Shown: one piece after another, positions 26,168 to 37,300 of the stretch
How positions within the stretch are numbered: position 1 is the stretch's first letter
Layout of the letters: each line of letters opens with the position of its first letter
Source: Arbacia lixula
Lineage: Eukaryota; Echinodermata; Echinoidea; Arbacioida; Arbaciidae
NCBI GenBank assembly: GCA_963669155.1
Contig: OZ022587.1
Span: 1,443,808-1,507,807 of the forward strand
DNA: 64,000 nt
Reading direction: 5' to 3'
Made by a program: the position numbers and the translations under genes
The notes under the pieces: generated by a model
The model's database searches: none
Told to the model about the DNA's origin: nothing
The model's input: only the letters and a program-made list of their open reading frames with translations

Positions 26168-26388
26168 GCCGGATACGCCGGCTATTAGCATTGGACCATT
26201 TATAGTTAGTGCGCTGCACTGACCATAGGGTATTTAAACCCCTGCTTACTACAATTTTGTATCACACCTGACGAAGTGTTGCAGCGGCACACGAAACGTC
26301 GTGATCTTTTCGATACCGTTTACCTTACATTGCAAGACAAACGATTATCAGTAGCCATCTATCCGCAATGAGTAACATATTTAGCATT
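26168..26388 (+). repeat. Dispersed repeat with hammerhead-like motif, copy 1
   Basis: About 220 bp that recurs at 35379-35608. Shared blocks are ccggatacgc, ttagtgcgctgcact, catagggtatttaaaccc, acaattttgtatcacacctg, gattatcagtagccat and ccgcaatgagtaacatattt. Within it, 26265-26303 can be folded as helix I CAC/GTG, core CTGACGA, helix II GTGT/ACAC (with one extra A), GAAA, and an ACGT palindrome before C. This resembles hammerhead motifs known in Penelope-like elements, but no PLE protein is nearby. Confidence 0.7.
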
Positions 26389-26639
26389 AAAAAATATCTT
26401 ATTCCGCCTTCATGACCAACAGATATATATGATTATCATCACCATCATTATCAGCCTACTGCAGGGCAATGGCCTTCACAAGTAAATGACAAAGATGTAT
26501 GTCCTGTGCAGTTGCTATTCATTTAATTCGTTATCAAATTTGTGAGCTCATCACTCGTAAACCCAACTATGGTCTCCATTCTTTAATATTTTGGTCTGAT
26601 TTCGGATCCATTGGAGTGTTTTCTTATCCTATTTGGTTA

Positions 26640-27260
26640 TTCCTAGTATAATGCGCTTTATATTCCACATACTAAGAATGTTGCTATATGATTGGTCAAG
26701 AGTTGATCACGTGATGAGGCGTAGTTTTTCCTATCACATCACATGAGAATAAAAGTTCGTTACACTCTAGGTGATAGTACTTTTTGGTTTCGCTGATCTC
26801 TTCACTCCTCACAGTCCTAATGCCTGATTAATATTTTGAGTACGCGCGAAATAAAAGTGCGTTACACTCGGACTATCAGCTCTCACTAACGCGTCCAAAC
26901 GCGAGTCATAATGCGCGTCCTAATTAAACCCGCGTCATAATGCGCGTCCTAATTAACGCGCATCCTAACGCGTGTTCCCCATGGCAGCGGCTCGGGGTTA
27001 GGTAGAGAAGTAAACATTACTTTTGTACGTCAAATTGTCATTTTTGGTATGGATAGTTGGTTTCAGATGTGGAATATAAATCAAATAATCAACTTTTGGT
27101 TTCAGGCAATGAGACGAACTATCACTTCCTCGGCAATCTGAATGTATACGTTATCTTTCCTCAGCTGCGCTTCGGAAAGATAGCTACATCCGGATCGCCT
27201 CGGAAGTGATAGTTCATCCCATCACCTTCACCAACGTTGATTATTTGTTTACTATACTGT
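26640..27260. repeat. Nested foldback region
   Basis: tttatattccacat near 26652 pairs with atgtggaatataaa (about 27067-27080). caaataatcaac (about 27082) pairs with gttgattatttg (about 27236). gaactatcacttcc (27116-27129) pairs with ggaagtgatagttc (27202-27215). tatctttcc (27152) pairs with ggaaagata (27174). It also contains short tandem gcgcgtcctaattaa units (26910-26965). It is probably a MITE-like foldback element or two nested ones. Confidence 0.6.
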
Positions 27261-27309
27261 GTTGAGTAGTTTGAGTTTCTATTCCATTTGCTTTGTATAT
27301 ACATTATAA

Positions 27310-27345
27310 TATAGGCATATTTATATATATATAAATATGCCTATA
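27310..27345. repeat. Perfect 36-bp AT-rich palindrome
   Basis: tataggcatatttatata is followed by its exact reverse complement. The symmetry continues imperfectly outward to about 27296-27360 (acattata on both sides). Confidence 0.85.
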
Positions 27346-27815
27346 AATATAATGTAAATATACATGTATTCATGTAACTAACAACTTATGAAACAAACAC
27401 TATGGCTTGCGGCAAATAAGCATTTACTAACAATTAGGCTCATGGATCAGGAAGAATTTTACTGCTCACATTGTTTATTACTTTAAATTGTTTTTCATAC
27501 ATGTATAAATAATTGAAAATGAAAACAAAGCATAAATTAAAACGCCGGAGAAGAGTAGTTTGTTCAACATTTCGGTCATAGACCTTTGACAATCTTATTT
27601 AAAAAGAAACGAATGAAAAAAAATCTTGATAAAGGTATATTAACGCAATCGAGAGGAAAATATATATTTTTTTTTTTTGTATCGTGATCTACATTTCTCA
27701 GCACAAATGATAAAACACATTGCTGATAAAGGTATATGACCTAAATGATGAGTAAATGATTTTGCGGTGGCGTGTCCATTATTCTAAATATTTTATTGTT
27801 CATACTAATATTGTG

Positions 27816-27840
27816 TGTGTGTGTGTGTGTGTGTGTGTTG
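27816..27840. repeat. (GT)n microsatellite
   Basis: About a dozen GT repeats. Similar short GT runs occur at about 29454-29465 and 29790-29810. Confidence 0.9.
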
Positions 27841-28693
27841 AGGGGTAAATATGAGTGTGTATACTCATTTATACTTTTGATGTATAAACAAACATTATGG
27901 TACATAAATATCTCATAAAACTACAAAACTACATTTTACTTCAAGAAAGAATTGCGAATTGGGAAAAGTGGAAGTATGCTTATTGACCTTAAGTCCATGC
28001 CTGTCGCGACCTGCCAAGCTAACTCGAATATGTTTGATTCTTTGAGATTCACCTGGTAGGCGTGAGGTTGGTGTAGGTGGGTGCAGTTTGACCCCCACTG
28101 GTGTGAAGATGGGTGAGAAAAGACGCCCCCCCCCCCTCCCCTGGTATCAACTCATACAGAAGGCTTCCTGCAATACAAAATACATGTAACAGAGAAACCT
28201 CGTATGACAGCAATACACTATAGACCAAGGTATCGAGAACATATTCGTGACTGTTTAGCTTATTATAACTATTAGCTATTACTATTAACTGCATAACCCG
28301 TAACACCACATCAACCACTGAAAGCAGACCGCCACCTGATTTGTCACAACCTCCACCATTGCAGCTATAGAAGGGGACTCTCATAGCGGAGTCTTCGTTG
28401 CTATTAAGGACAGTCTAATTACCATTTGAGAAACTAGCCTTACAACTGAGATTAAAAATATTAAAGCATTCATGTAATAAGCATAACATCGATATACGTA
28501 GGGGGGTTTTATCCTTCACAGTCTATTTGTGAAAAAGAGAGAGATATATAGAGGGGGGGGGGGGGCGGTGGTAAAAAGGAGGGAAAGGTAGGTAGGGAGA
28601 GAGAGCTATAGGAGCACATCACTTATACTAAGTGTTTAACAATATTACAGATCAAGTCAAGCTGGAATTTACTTTATCTTAAAAGTCCAGGGC

Positions 28694-28844
28694 CCCGTTG
28701 CATAAAACTTACCATTAATGGTAACTCTGTCATGAATGGTAACTACCATGGTAACACCGCTAGACAGCCAATCAAATTCAAAGTTTCCATAGAAGTTACC
28801 ATTGATGGCAGAGTTACCATTAATGGTAAGTTTTATGCAACGGG
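28694..28844. mobile_element. MITE with perfect 36-bp terminal inverted repeats
   Basis: The left arm 28694-28729 (starts cccgttgcataaaactta) is the exact reverse complement of 28809-28844. Inside are accattaatggt and ccatgg palindromes. The total is 151 bp with no coding content. The arm sequence is typical of small non-autonomous DNA elements. Confidence 0.85.
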
Positions 28845-31160
28845 TCTTAGCAAATGTTTAGCAAGCAGGTTTTGTGACATGTTATATCCTGCTTTTCTTG
28901 AAATTACCATACAATGTGATTTTTACTTTTTGACAAATTTAGATTTACACATATTTCCTGTCTACATGTATCAGATAATGAAGTCCGTACAAAACAATGG
29001 CCATTAAAAAGAGCGGATGCGACCCGCAACTTGTTTTCTACCAGAAGCATCATGAATTTTAATGACACTGTGATGGCAGTTGCTCGCGGATTGATAGGTG
29101 TGATATTAAATGGACATTGTTGCGTTCTGAATTAGTTATCGGATACGCACATTATTGTTTAAGGTCAAAATTTGTCCCAAAGTGCAAATTTCTTTGAATA
29201 TTTAAAGGATTTTTACACAAATAACGTTTGATGAAGTGTCACGCAACCTGTTTACAAAGTAAACTGCATACTTCAACTTCATGATGTGTCAGTTCCAGCT
29301 TTATTCGAGTTTCAGTTTTTGTTCATTTTTTTTTATTGTTCAAAAGTTTTGTTAAACACGTAGTATATTCACAGAGTTTGTACCAACTCTGTTTCATTAG
29401 GTAACAGTGGATGTGTGCATGTGTATGTAGGCCCATGTGTCATTGTGTGTACTTGTGTGTGTGTGGGGGTGGGGGGGGGTTGTGTGTGGGTGGATTTATA
29501 AGTTCGGGGGGGGGGGTCAGAAAAGATTTCATTCTTATGTAATATGGAATTGCCTTATCATCATTACTATTAGTATTATTATGATTATTATTCTTTTTAA
29601 GAGGAATGTAGTTTATAATTTGCATATTAAGGTAGAATATTGTGTATATATACATGAGGGGTATATCATGCTTTATTATCGAATCAAAAGAAATATGACG
29701 TTTATGTATTTGTAATCCTATCTTATAAAGTGAAATTGCTTATTTCATTATGTGAATGAAATAAAATAAAGACTATGGGGTAAAAAGGTGTGTGTGTGTG
29801 TGTGTGTATGTGTGTCTGCATCGTGCCAGAGGAAATGATTTGTGAACACTAGCCGGTCACAAAAAGCACGCATGACACATAACGAGAGAAAGTGGGAGAA
29901 TTCACAATGAGCTATATAGGCCCTATAGGGCTGACAATATTAAACATAGCCATAACTTTGACGAGCCCGCACCAACACACGAATCCTGACCCTTGACAAT
30001 TACCCACTGCCAAAAATCATATTGCACTCATAATTATTATGAATGAAATGGAGACGACTTCGTTCTAACCTAGTGGATACATCTTATAGTGGCATCAATC
30101 TTGTCTTTATCATTCAGGGCCCGGGCGATCCGGTCAGTCAGTGACCGATGCACTGACCAGGAGAGCTCTGTCCCACATGTACACAACAATAATGATAAAC
30201 ATGAAATTATATAACGTTAAACATGAAATGATGATTAACATTAAAAGGTATAATGATAAACATGAAATAATACAAAGATAAACATTAAATAATGTAATGA
30301 TAAGTTTACATGAAATATTATTATTATAAACATGAAATGGTATACATGACATTATGTAATGATCAACATGAAATAATGAATTTGATAGAGCGAATAGATA
30401 AAGGGATGTAACATTACGTTCATAAGCCAGAATTTGATAAAATACTTACAAATATACATTGCATTAGGTCATCACAAATTAACATGAAATGTACAGTTTG
30501 ATACAGTGATTCACATAATGAATAAATTTATGTAGGGCTTATAACAAAAATGAAATACTGAAAAAATAGTAAGCTGAATATTGCAATTCCTATAAAATGG
30601 GTATGGCAAAGAAAAAATAATCAGTAACAAAGTGTAGGCCTATTGTTTGTAAAATATTGCAATGTTTTACCCGTTAAGTACTGGGTAGGCCTAGTAAGTG
30701 TTGCATGATAACATAGCAATATGGGATAGGTTCTTATGTTTTCACATTGTGATAAAACAGGCCTAATGGTAAAATTCTGAGAAAAAAAAGTGTATTCGTG
30801 AATATGATAATAATCTACCGTAAACTATATAGATGCGCCATATCTGTTATTCAAATCTAGCGCACGTACGCGAGTCTACATTTTATACGGTCCATTTACA
30901 TGTAGGTCATTGATTTTAAGCATGAATATAAAAATATTTGTCAGATAAAGATATGACGGGACAATGAATGGAAATATATGCACAATAGTAGGCCTAATTA
31001 CTTTATGTTTCTGCAAGGTACAACGATCGACCCTATCCCTCCCCGACCCTGCAGCCGCTAACTAAAAAAGAATATGGGAATTAACCCACATTTCTTGATC
31101 TACTTCTTTGCAGTACGTACACATTTTTTTTAAATAGTATATTTACCTGAGAAAATGTTA
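28845..31160. other. Gene-free AT-rich stretch with low-complexity DNA
   Basis: Contains G-runs (29470-29515), GT repeats and a degenerate minisatellite at 30189-30377. No exon is recognised. Confidence 0.5.
30189..30377. repeat. Degenerate 20-22-bp minisatellite
   Basis: About eight imperfect copies of aatgataaacatgaaat. Confidence 0.6.
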
Positions 31161-31406
31161 TTTTTTACACAATCACAAAAAATCCCTCTTTTTGAGTAAG
31201 ATTTCGCTTGCCAGGCTGCAAGCTTCGTCAGACCGTCGTAGCTGTCGCTGTTGCTGATGCAGCACTAGAGTCCCTTTATAAGGGGACTCCAAGCAGCACG
31301 ACGGGTGCAGCGGTCTGACGATATACGTTTAACTCTATGGACGAAGCTTGTAGCCGAGCAAGCGAAATCTTGCCAAAAACAATTTTTTCGTGATTGTGTA
31401 AAAAAA
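31161..31406. mobile_element. 246-bp foldback element
   Basis: Outer arms ttacacaatcac and gtgattgtgtaa, then agatttcgcttgcc with gcaagcgaaatct, then gctgcaagcttcgtc (31215-31229) with gacgaagcttgtagc (31340-31354). Inside these are cgtcagaccg (31226) with cggtctgacg (31311) and a central ccctttataagggg. The whole segment is a nested imperfect palindrome with no coding frame. Confidence 0.8.
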
Positions 31407-33430
31407 AAAAGGACGTTTTCTCACTTTAAATAAACCTTTTAAGTATGTTTCCCTGTTTTATGCGTGGCATCCTATGTGTTTTTCTACTTTTCATTTCATG
31501 TTCTATACAGTTTTGAGCCAAAATAATCTGTCTATGTATTTTTTATTTTGCATTTTATTTTAGAACCACTTTTGGAACTCGAGGGGAAAAAAAAAAAACG
31601 ACGGGAAGGTGTCAAAGTTCTTTTTCCTTTCAATTGTAATATTTAAAGATACCTTCGCACGCGCCAGATTCAATCTGCATGCGCATACGTACGTGCATAC
31701 ACAGTACAGCTGTACAGTGCACTCTATGTAATCACCGCTCACGATCACGATCTTTCGTGTCTGACGTTTGTAAGTTGTTTCACATTTCTTGCTTATTTTG
31801 TACTTTGACGCTCGTTTTTAGAACTAATTAACGCAAGTGGCTCAAATGCCTGTGTTAATTGTAACAATACCAAACAAAGTTATGGCGTCCTTCGACTCTT
31901 ACTTAGACCTAGTCTATACAAATTTCGTGAGTATCAATATCATGATGCGACCGAGTCGTACGCGGGGATTCCCCGGCCAGAATCTTCACGTGTTGCCCCA
32001 GCGGTAGTCTAGCTCCGCGCTCCCAGATCACTGCCTGTCCGCTTGTTGCGTATTTTTGTTTGATACCGTTGCCTTGCCATTTTTCTCCAAAACTTCATGA
32101 AATCGGTGTATGCACTGCTATATAATGACTCTGGAACTGTGAACACCTACTGCTGATCGCAAGACGAGACTCCACTCCAGAGCTGCACATGTTGTTGCAG
32201 TTGGATCTGCTGAGTCTGTAGACCGAAAAATCAGTTAGGACGTTGGATCCGCTGAGATTGCATCTAACTCCTCTGAAATTCGGGGGGTATGTGCAAAAAT
32301 GTCATTTCGATTTGAAGAATGCCCCGATTGAGACGGTTATTCCTGTGTAAGTCTTAGCCTGCCCCAATGAATATAGCCCACTGCCACATAATGCCCATTG
32401 GCATTGTGCCCGCCCTAAACCCGCCCTGCGCCAAGTTTATTTTGAGGGCCTTGTTAGTTGTGCTGTTTTGCACTTTTGGCATTTTCGAACCACAATATTT
32501 TGAAACCTATACACTTTTAGTTTTACAGAAAAACTTGTACACAAAGGTTGTAGAAAATTTTATCACCTTCATTATGATATCAAATTTCTATGGAGATCTT
32601 ATTTTGTTTTTTTTTCATTATAAACCAATAATAAACGTTAAGTTGTAGGCCTACTCTTGATTTTGAAGTCATTCATTTGCTATATTCAGTTGAACTGGAT
32701 ACGTGCTTCTTTATCTTCGGATCATATTCATAATGATATATGTTTATGTGGTAACTTGCATTTGGCATTTTGTGAGAAATATCTCCCTTGGACCCCGACT
32801 AGACACAATTGGGTGCACAATGTACATCCTGTGTTTTGTTCCCTTATTTGCATGAGGGAGTGATAAGGTACATCCTGTATATCAAATACAAAACACTATT
32901 AAAGTTACTCGAGAAAATCCAGTCTGAAAGGCGTAAACAAACATGCGTAATCCAAAGCCGATTAGCTTGTGCGTGCGTTGTGATGAACAGTAGCGTGTGC
33001 GAAGCATTCAGTACATGTGCAATGAGCATAAACAATGACTCCTCTTACCAATGCGCCCCAAGGGCGCTTCTGGCACTCGACCGGTAGCGCGCTTGCGTGT
33101 ACAAAGCAGTCAATCGATAGCGCGCAAGAGTGTATGAAGCACCGTGACAATAGCGTGTTTGCAGCGCTATGGCACTCTAAGAGTTAAGTTGACGCTACGA
33201 TTTTTGCATGTGCCATCGCACAGCTAGCGATCTGTACTGCATTTCTTATCCTATGAAAAATAATTTCCTGGGTCCTTTGCAAACTATGTTGTCCATGATT
33301 TGGTCACAATGGGAACTCGTATAGCTCTCCCGTAGTTTTAGCTGCCATAGTATTAGTAGTCAGCAAACGGGTATAATGCCATTCTAGCGGCTTTCTGTGC
33401 GTGCACGTGTGTGTGTCGAAATAGGTGACT
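31407..33430. other. Upstream region of MRE11, no gene recognised
   Basis: 31930-32060 is somewhat richer in GC and CpG (gagtcgtacgcggggattcc). It could hold a promoter or 5' UTR, but nothing in the sequence fixes this. Open frames such as 32367-32648 show no motif. Confidence 0.35.
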
Positions 33431-33586
33431 GCTAGGCTGTGAGCTGTGAGGTGCATGCATAACCCAACCTGTAAACAGCTGTGATGTCATAGCTCCTCTG
33501 GCTTGAGGATGGGATTGGGGCATAGTCTGTGTTACCAGACATAATTGTTAACAGACTGGGTTGTGTCCCTACACCTCACAGCCTAG
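33431..33586. mobile_element. Small MITE-like inverted-repeat element
   Basis: The left end gctaggctgtgag...gaggtg and the right end cacctcacagcctag are inverted copies. Inner segments acccaacctgt and agactgggtt also pair. A related half-element begins at 47033 (gctaggctgtggagtgcg). Confidence 0.65.
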
Positions 33587-34385
33587 TACCTAGGCTAGTG
33601 TTGAAAACACCATTCGCTGACCGAATCCTTGCTATAAGTGACCAAACGAAGGCAAGGTAGACCGAATCATGGCGGAAAATGTGGGTTTTGGAATTGTAAC
33701 TTTTTAATTTCTCTGGTTACTGCACATTTTTTTTAATAACTGGCATTAGTTAAAGTACTATTTTTAACATTGCTAAAATAGTAACAAAATCATGAATTTA
33801 AAGGTGAATAAGCCTTGAGTTGCTGATTCATCATGGGCATGTTACTCTTATCTCTTAAATCTACCATCAGAGCCAAATCAAGTAAAGTTACAACTCCAAT
33901 AAAATTAGTGAATAACATCAAGTAAACCCAGGCAAAATGCCCAAAGTTCAAAAAGTAATCTGCATCATAAACCAATACATGCAGTGGTGGCCGTGCATAT
34001 TTCATGATTGTGTTTGTACAATTGCAACAGGCAAGATGTTATCGAGCTTATCTATGTTGAATGTGACTGACTGGAGTGTACTCGTGAACATGAACGACCC
34101 AACGCTAATTTTATGTGCAGGAGACCTTCCAAAGCTTTTATCAATCATGAATATTTTGAAGCTCTTATATCTGTGAGCTTGGTCATTTATGACGATTTAG
34201 ACAAAGTCAAGATTGCATCCATGGATGAAATGGATTAAAATTTGCTTTTGAAATGGAAGCTGAGCCTAAGATGCAAACAGCAGGTCTTTGTTACTGCATC
34301 TGCATTCTGTGTCGATGTTAATTATGGCGCATAATATTTCTCAAACAGTGTGTGGTTCACAAATTTTTTGTTGCTGTTATTGCAG

Positions 34386-37300
34386 ACAGATGAGCTTTCA
34401 GTATTGAGCATACCGCCCTCACAGCTGACTGAAGACCATGGCTGAAGCAAGCGACTCAGACTCAGCCCAGGAGATGGAACATAGAGAAGGGTAAGGGCGC
34501 TCGTCAGAGCTTTGTTATCGCTAACAATATTGTTTTGAGCTCTGTAGTGTTCTTTCTATGTTTGCTGACAGGGCTGAAAGGGTAGCGGATTGGTGTAATG
34601 AGAATTGTGTTATCTCTAACAGTAGATGGCGCTATCCTCATAATGATCTCTGTCTTTGCTGATAGCGCTGAGGATGATGAAGCTAACATCATCAAGATGC
34701 TGGTTGCGACAGACTGCCATGTCGGTTACATGGATCGCCATAGTGACAGTTGTCATATCTCTAACAGTAGATGGCACTATACTTATTATAGTTATTTCTG
34801 TCTTTGCTAACAGGGCTGAGGATGATGAAGCTAATATCATCAAGATGCTGGTTGCGACAGACTGCCATGTCCGCTACATGGATCGCCATAGTGACAGTTG
34901 TCATATCTCTAACAGTAGATGGCACTATACTTATTATAGTTATTTCTGTCTTTGCTAACAGGGCTGAGGATGATGAAGCTAATATCATCAAGATGCTGGT
35001 TGCGACAGACTGCCATGTCGGCTACATGGATCGCCATAGTGACAGTTGTCATATCTCTAACAGTAGATGGCACTATACTTATTATAGTTATTTCTGTCTT
35101 TGCTAACAGGGCTGAGGATGATGAAGCTAATATCATCAAGATGCTGGTTGCGACAGACTGCCATGTCGGCTACATGGAGAAAGACTCAATCAGACATAGT
35201 GATTCCATCAATACATTTGAGGAGATCCTGCAACTTGCAAAGAAAAACAAGGTGAGTTGGAATCATTTCAGATTGAAACTTAGTAACCAATTCCAATCAG
35301 TGGACTGGTATTTGTTAAAAATTACCTTGTTTCCGCCGGTCAATGGGAGGCGCATCAACGGTCTATTGTTGGTCAAGTACCCGGATACGCTGGCTATTAG
35401 TTTTGGACCATTTATGAGCAGATTTCAGTTAGTGCGCTGCACTAACCATAGGGTATTTAAACCCCTACTTACTACAATTTTGTATCACACCTGACGAATT
35501 GTTGCAGCGGCGCACGAAACGTTGTGATCTTTTCAATTCTGTTTACCTTACATTGCGAGACAACGATTATCAGTAGCCATTTATCCGCAATGAGTAACAT
35601 ATTTAGCAAAAATTAGTGTGTTGGCCATGATTGGAGCAATCTGCCTGTAGTGTGTAGCAGATTGTAAAACTACAACTGGAAATTTATTCCGTTGACTGAC
35701 CATACCTCTACAATATCAATGGAATGAGCACACTTCTTATCACAAACAGTTGTACAGAATATAGATGAAGCAAAGATTGACATGAATTAGATTGGACCTG
35801 GACCTGGTCTATGTATGTATGTCTGCCACTCTTGAACTTGAATAAAGTCATGATATAACAACATGTTCCCAGTTTCCTACTTCAGCTTGTCAAAAAATCT
35901 TATTAATATTTCTCTTAACCTGCATGCAGCTGAGCCAAGACCCTGTAAAATAAGGGTATGGTCTCCACAGGAATTGCACTTTACAAGTTAAGTATGAATA
36001 ATAATTCGTAATCTGGTTCACACGTACCATTCTACATTTTATGTTAAATCTCCACAAGCCCCAAATACTTTGCATTCCTTTAATTCATCCATCAGAAACT
36101 ACTTGTACTAGAGCTTTGTAGCATTCTTCCTGTCAGTTCTTTTTGGAAATGGTGTGTGTGTCTCGATGTTTAATAAAGACGGGTAATTACCTGTTCTGCT
36201 GTTGTTGGTTCCACCCTGTAGGTTGACATGGTGCTGCTTGGTGGAGACCTGAATGTTTAATAAAGACAGGTAATTACCTGTTCTGGTGTTGTTGGTTCCA
36301 CCCTGTAGGTTGACATGGTGCTGCTTGGTGGAGACCTGAATGTTTAATAAAGACAGGTAATTACCTGTTCTGCTGTTGTTGGTTCCACCCTGTAGGTTGA
36401 CATGGTGCTGCTTGGTGGAGACCTGAATGTTTAATAAAGACAGGTAATTACCTGTTCTGCTGTTGTTGGTTCTACCCTGTAGGTTGACATGGTGCTGCTT
36501 GGTGGAGACTTGTTCCATGAGAACAAACCTTCTAGGAAGACGCTGCATGGAGTCATGACACTTCTCAGGAAGTACTGCATGGGGGACAGGCCCGTTCAGA
36601 TCGAGTTCCTTAGCGACCAGAGCGTCAACTTCGCTGCCAGCCCGTAAGGCCACTTCATGAAAATAATGATAACATGTGATCAATAGCAATATGCAGGTGA
36701 TCATGATAATGATCATGATTATTATATGAGAGCATCAACTTGCTGCCAACCTGTTTTGATGCTGATTATAATTATGATAATCATAGTTGTAATAATAATC
36801 AAAGCATCAAATTTGCTGCATGCCCGTAAGGCCGCATAATGATATTTGATACAGTGATGATGATTGTAATCATAATCAGACCATGTGATGATCATAATGA
36901 TAATGATGATGACCAGTAAAAGTATGTCACTGATTATGTTAATGATTGTTGTAATAATGATGATTGTAGTATAGACAAAGCATGAACTTCACTGTCAGGC
37001 CATCGATCATGCAACATGATTATAATGAACCATTATGAGGAATGTTAAAATCATTGTGTGCAGGTTCCCCAATGTGAACTACGAGGATCCAAACCTTAAT
37101 GTGGACATGCCGGTCTTCTCCATCCATGGAAACCATGACGATCCTGCTGGGGTGAGGCTCTATCTGCGTTAGTGTGATTGTAGTAACGTACATGAAGAAC
37201 CAGCTGCAGTAGTAGAAACTTCAATCAGTTGTAATAAAAAGCAGTCAGTTACTGCATACATGGTATATTTGTTGAAATTTTCAAGTATGTTCCTAATGAT

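Noticed and set aside
33664-33707. ATGGCGGAAAATGTGG as the MRE11 start codon
   Set aside because: It does not splice in frame to the 34438 exon and stops after 13 codons unspliced.
36108-36716. A 202-codon minus-strand open frame with repeated 29-residue units
   Set aside because: It is the antisense of the 87-bp exon 3 boundary array. The period being a multiple of three keeps the frame open.
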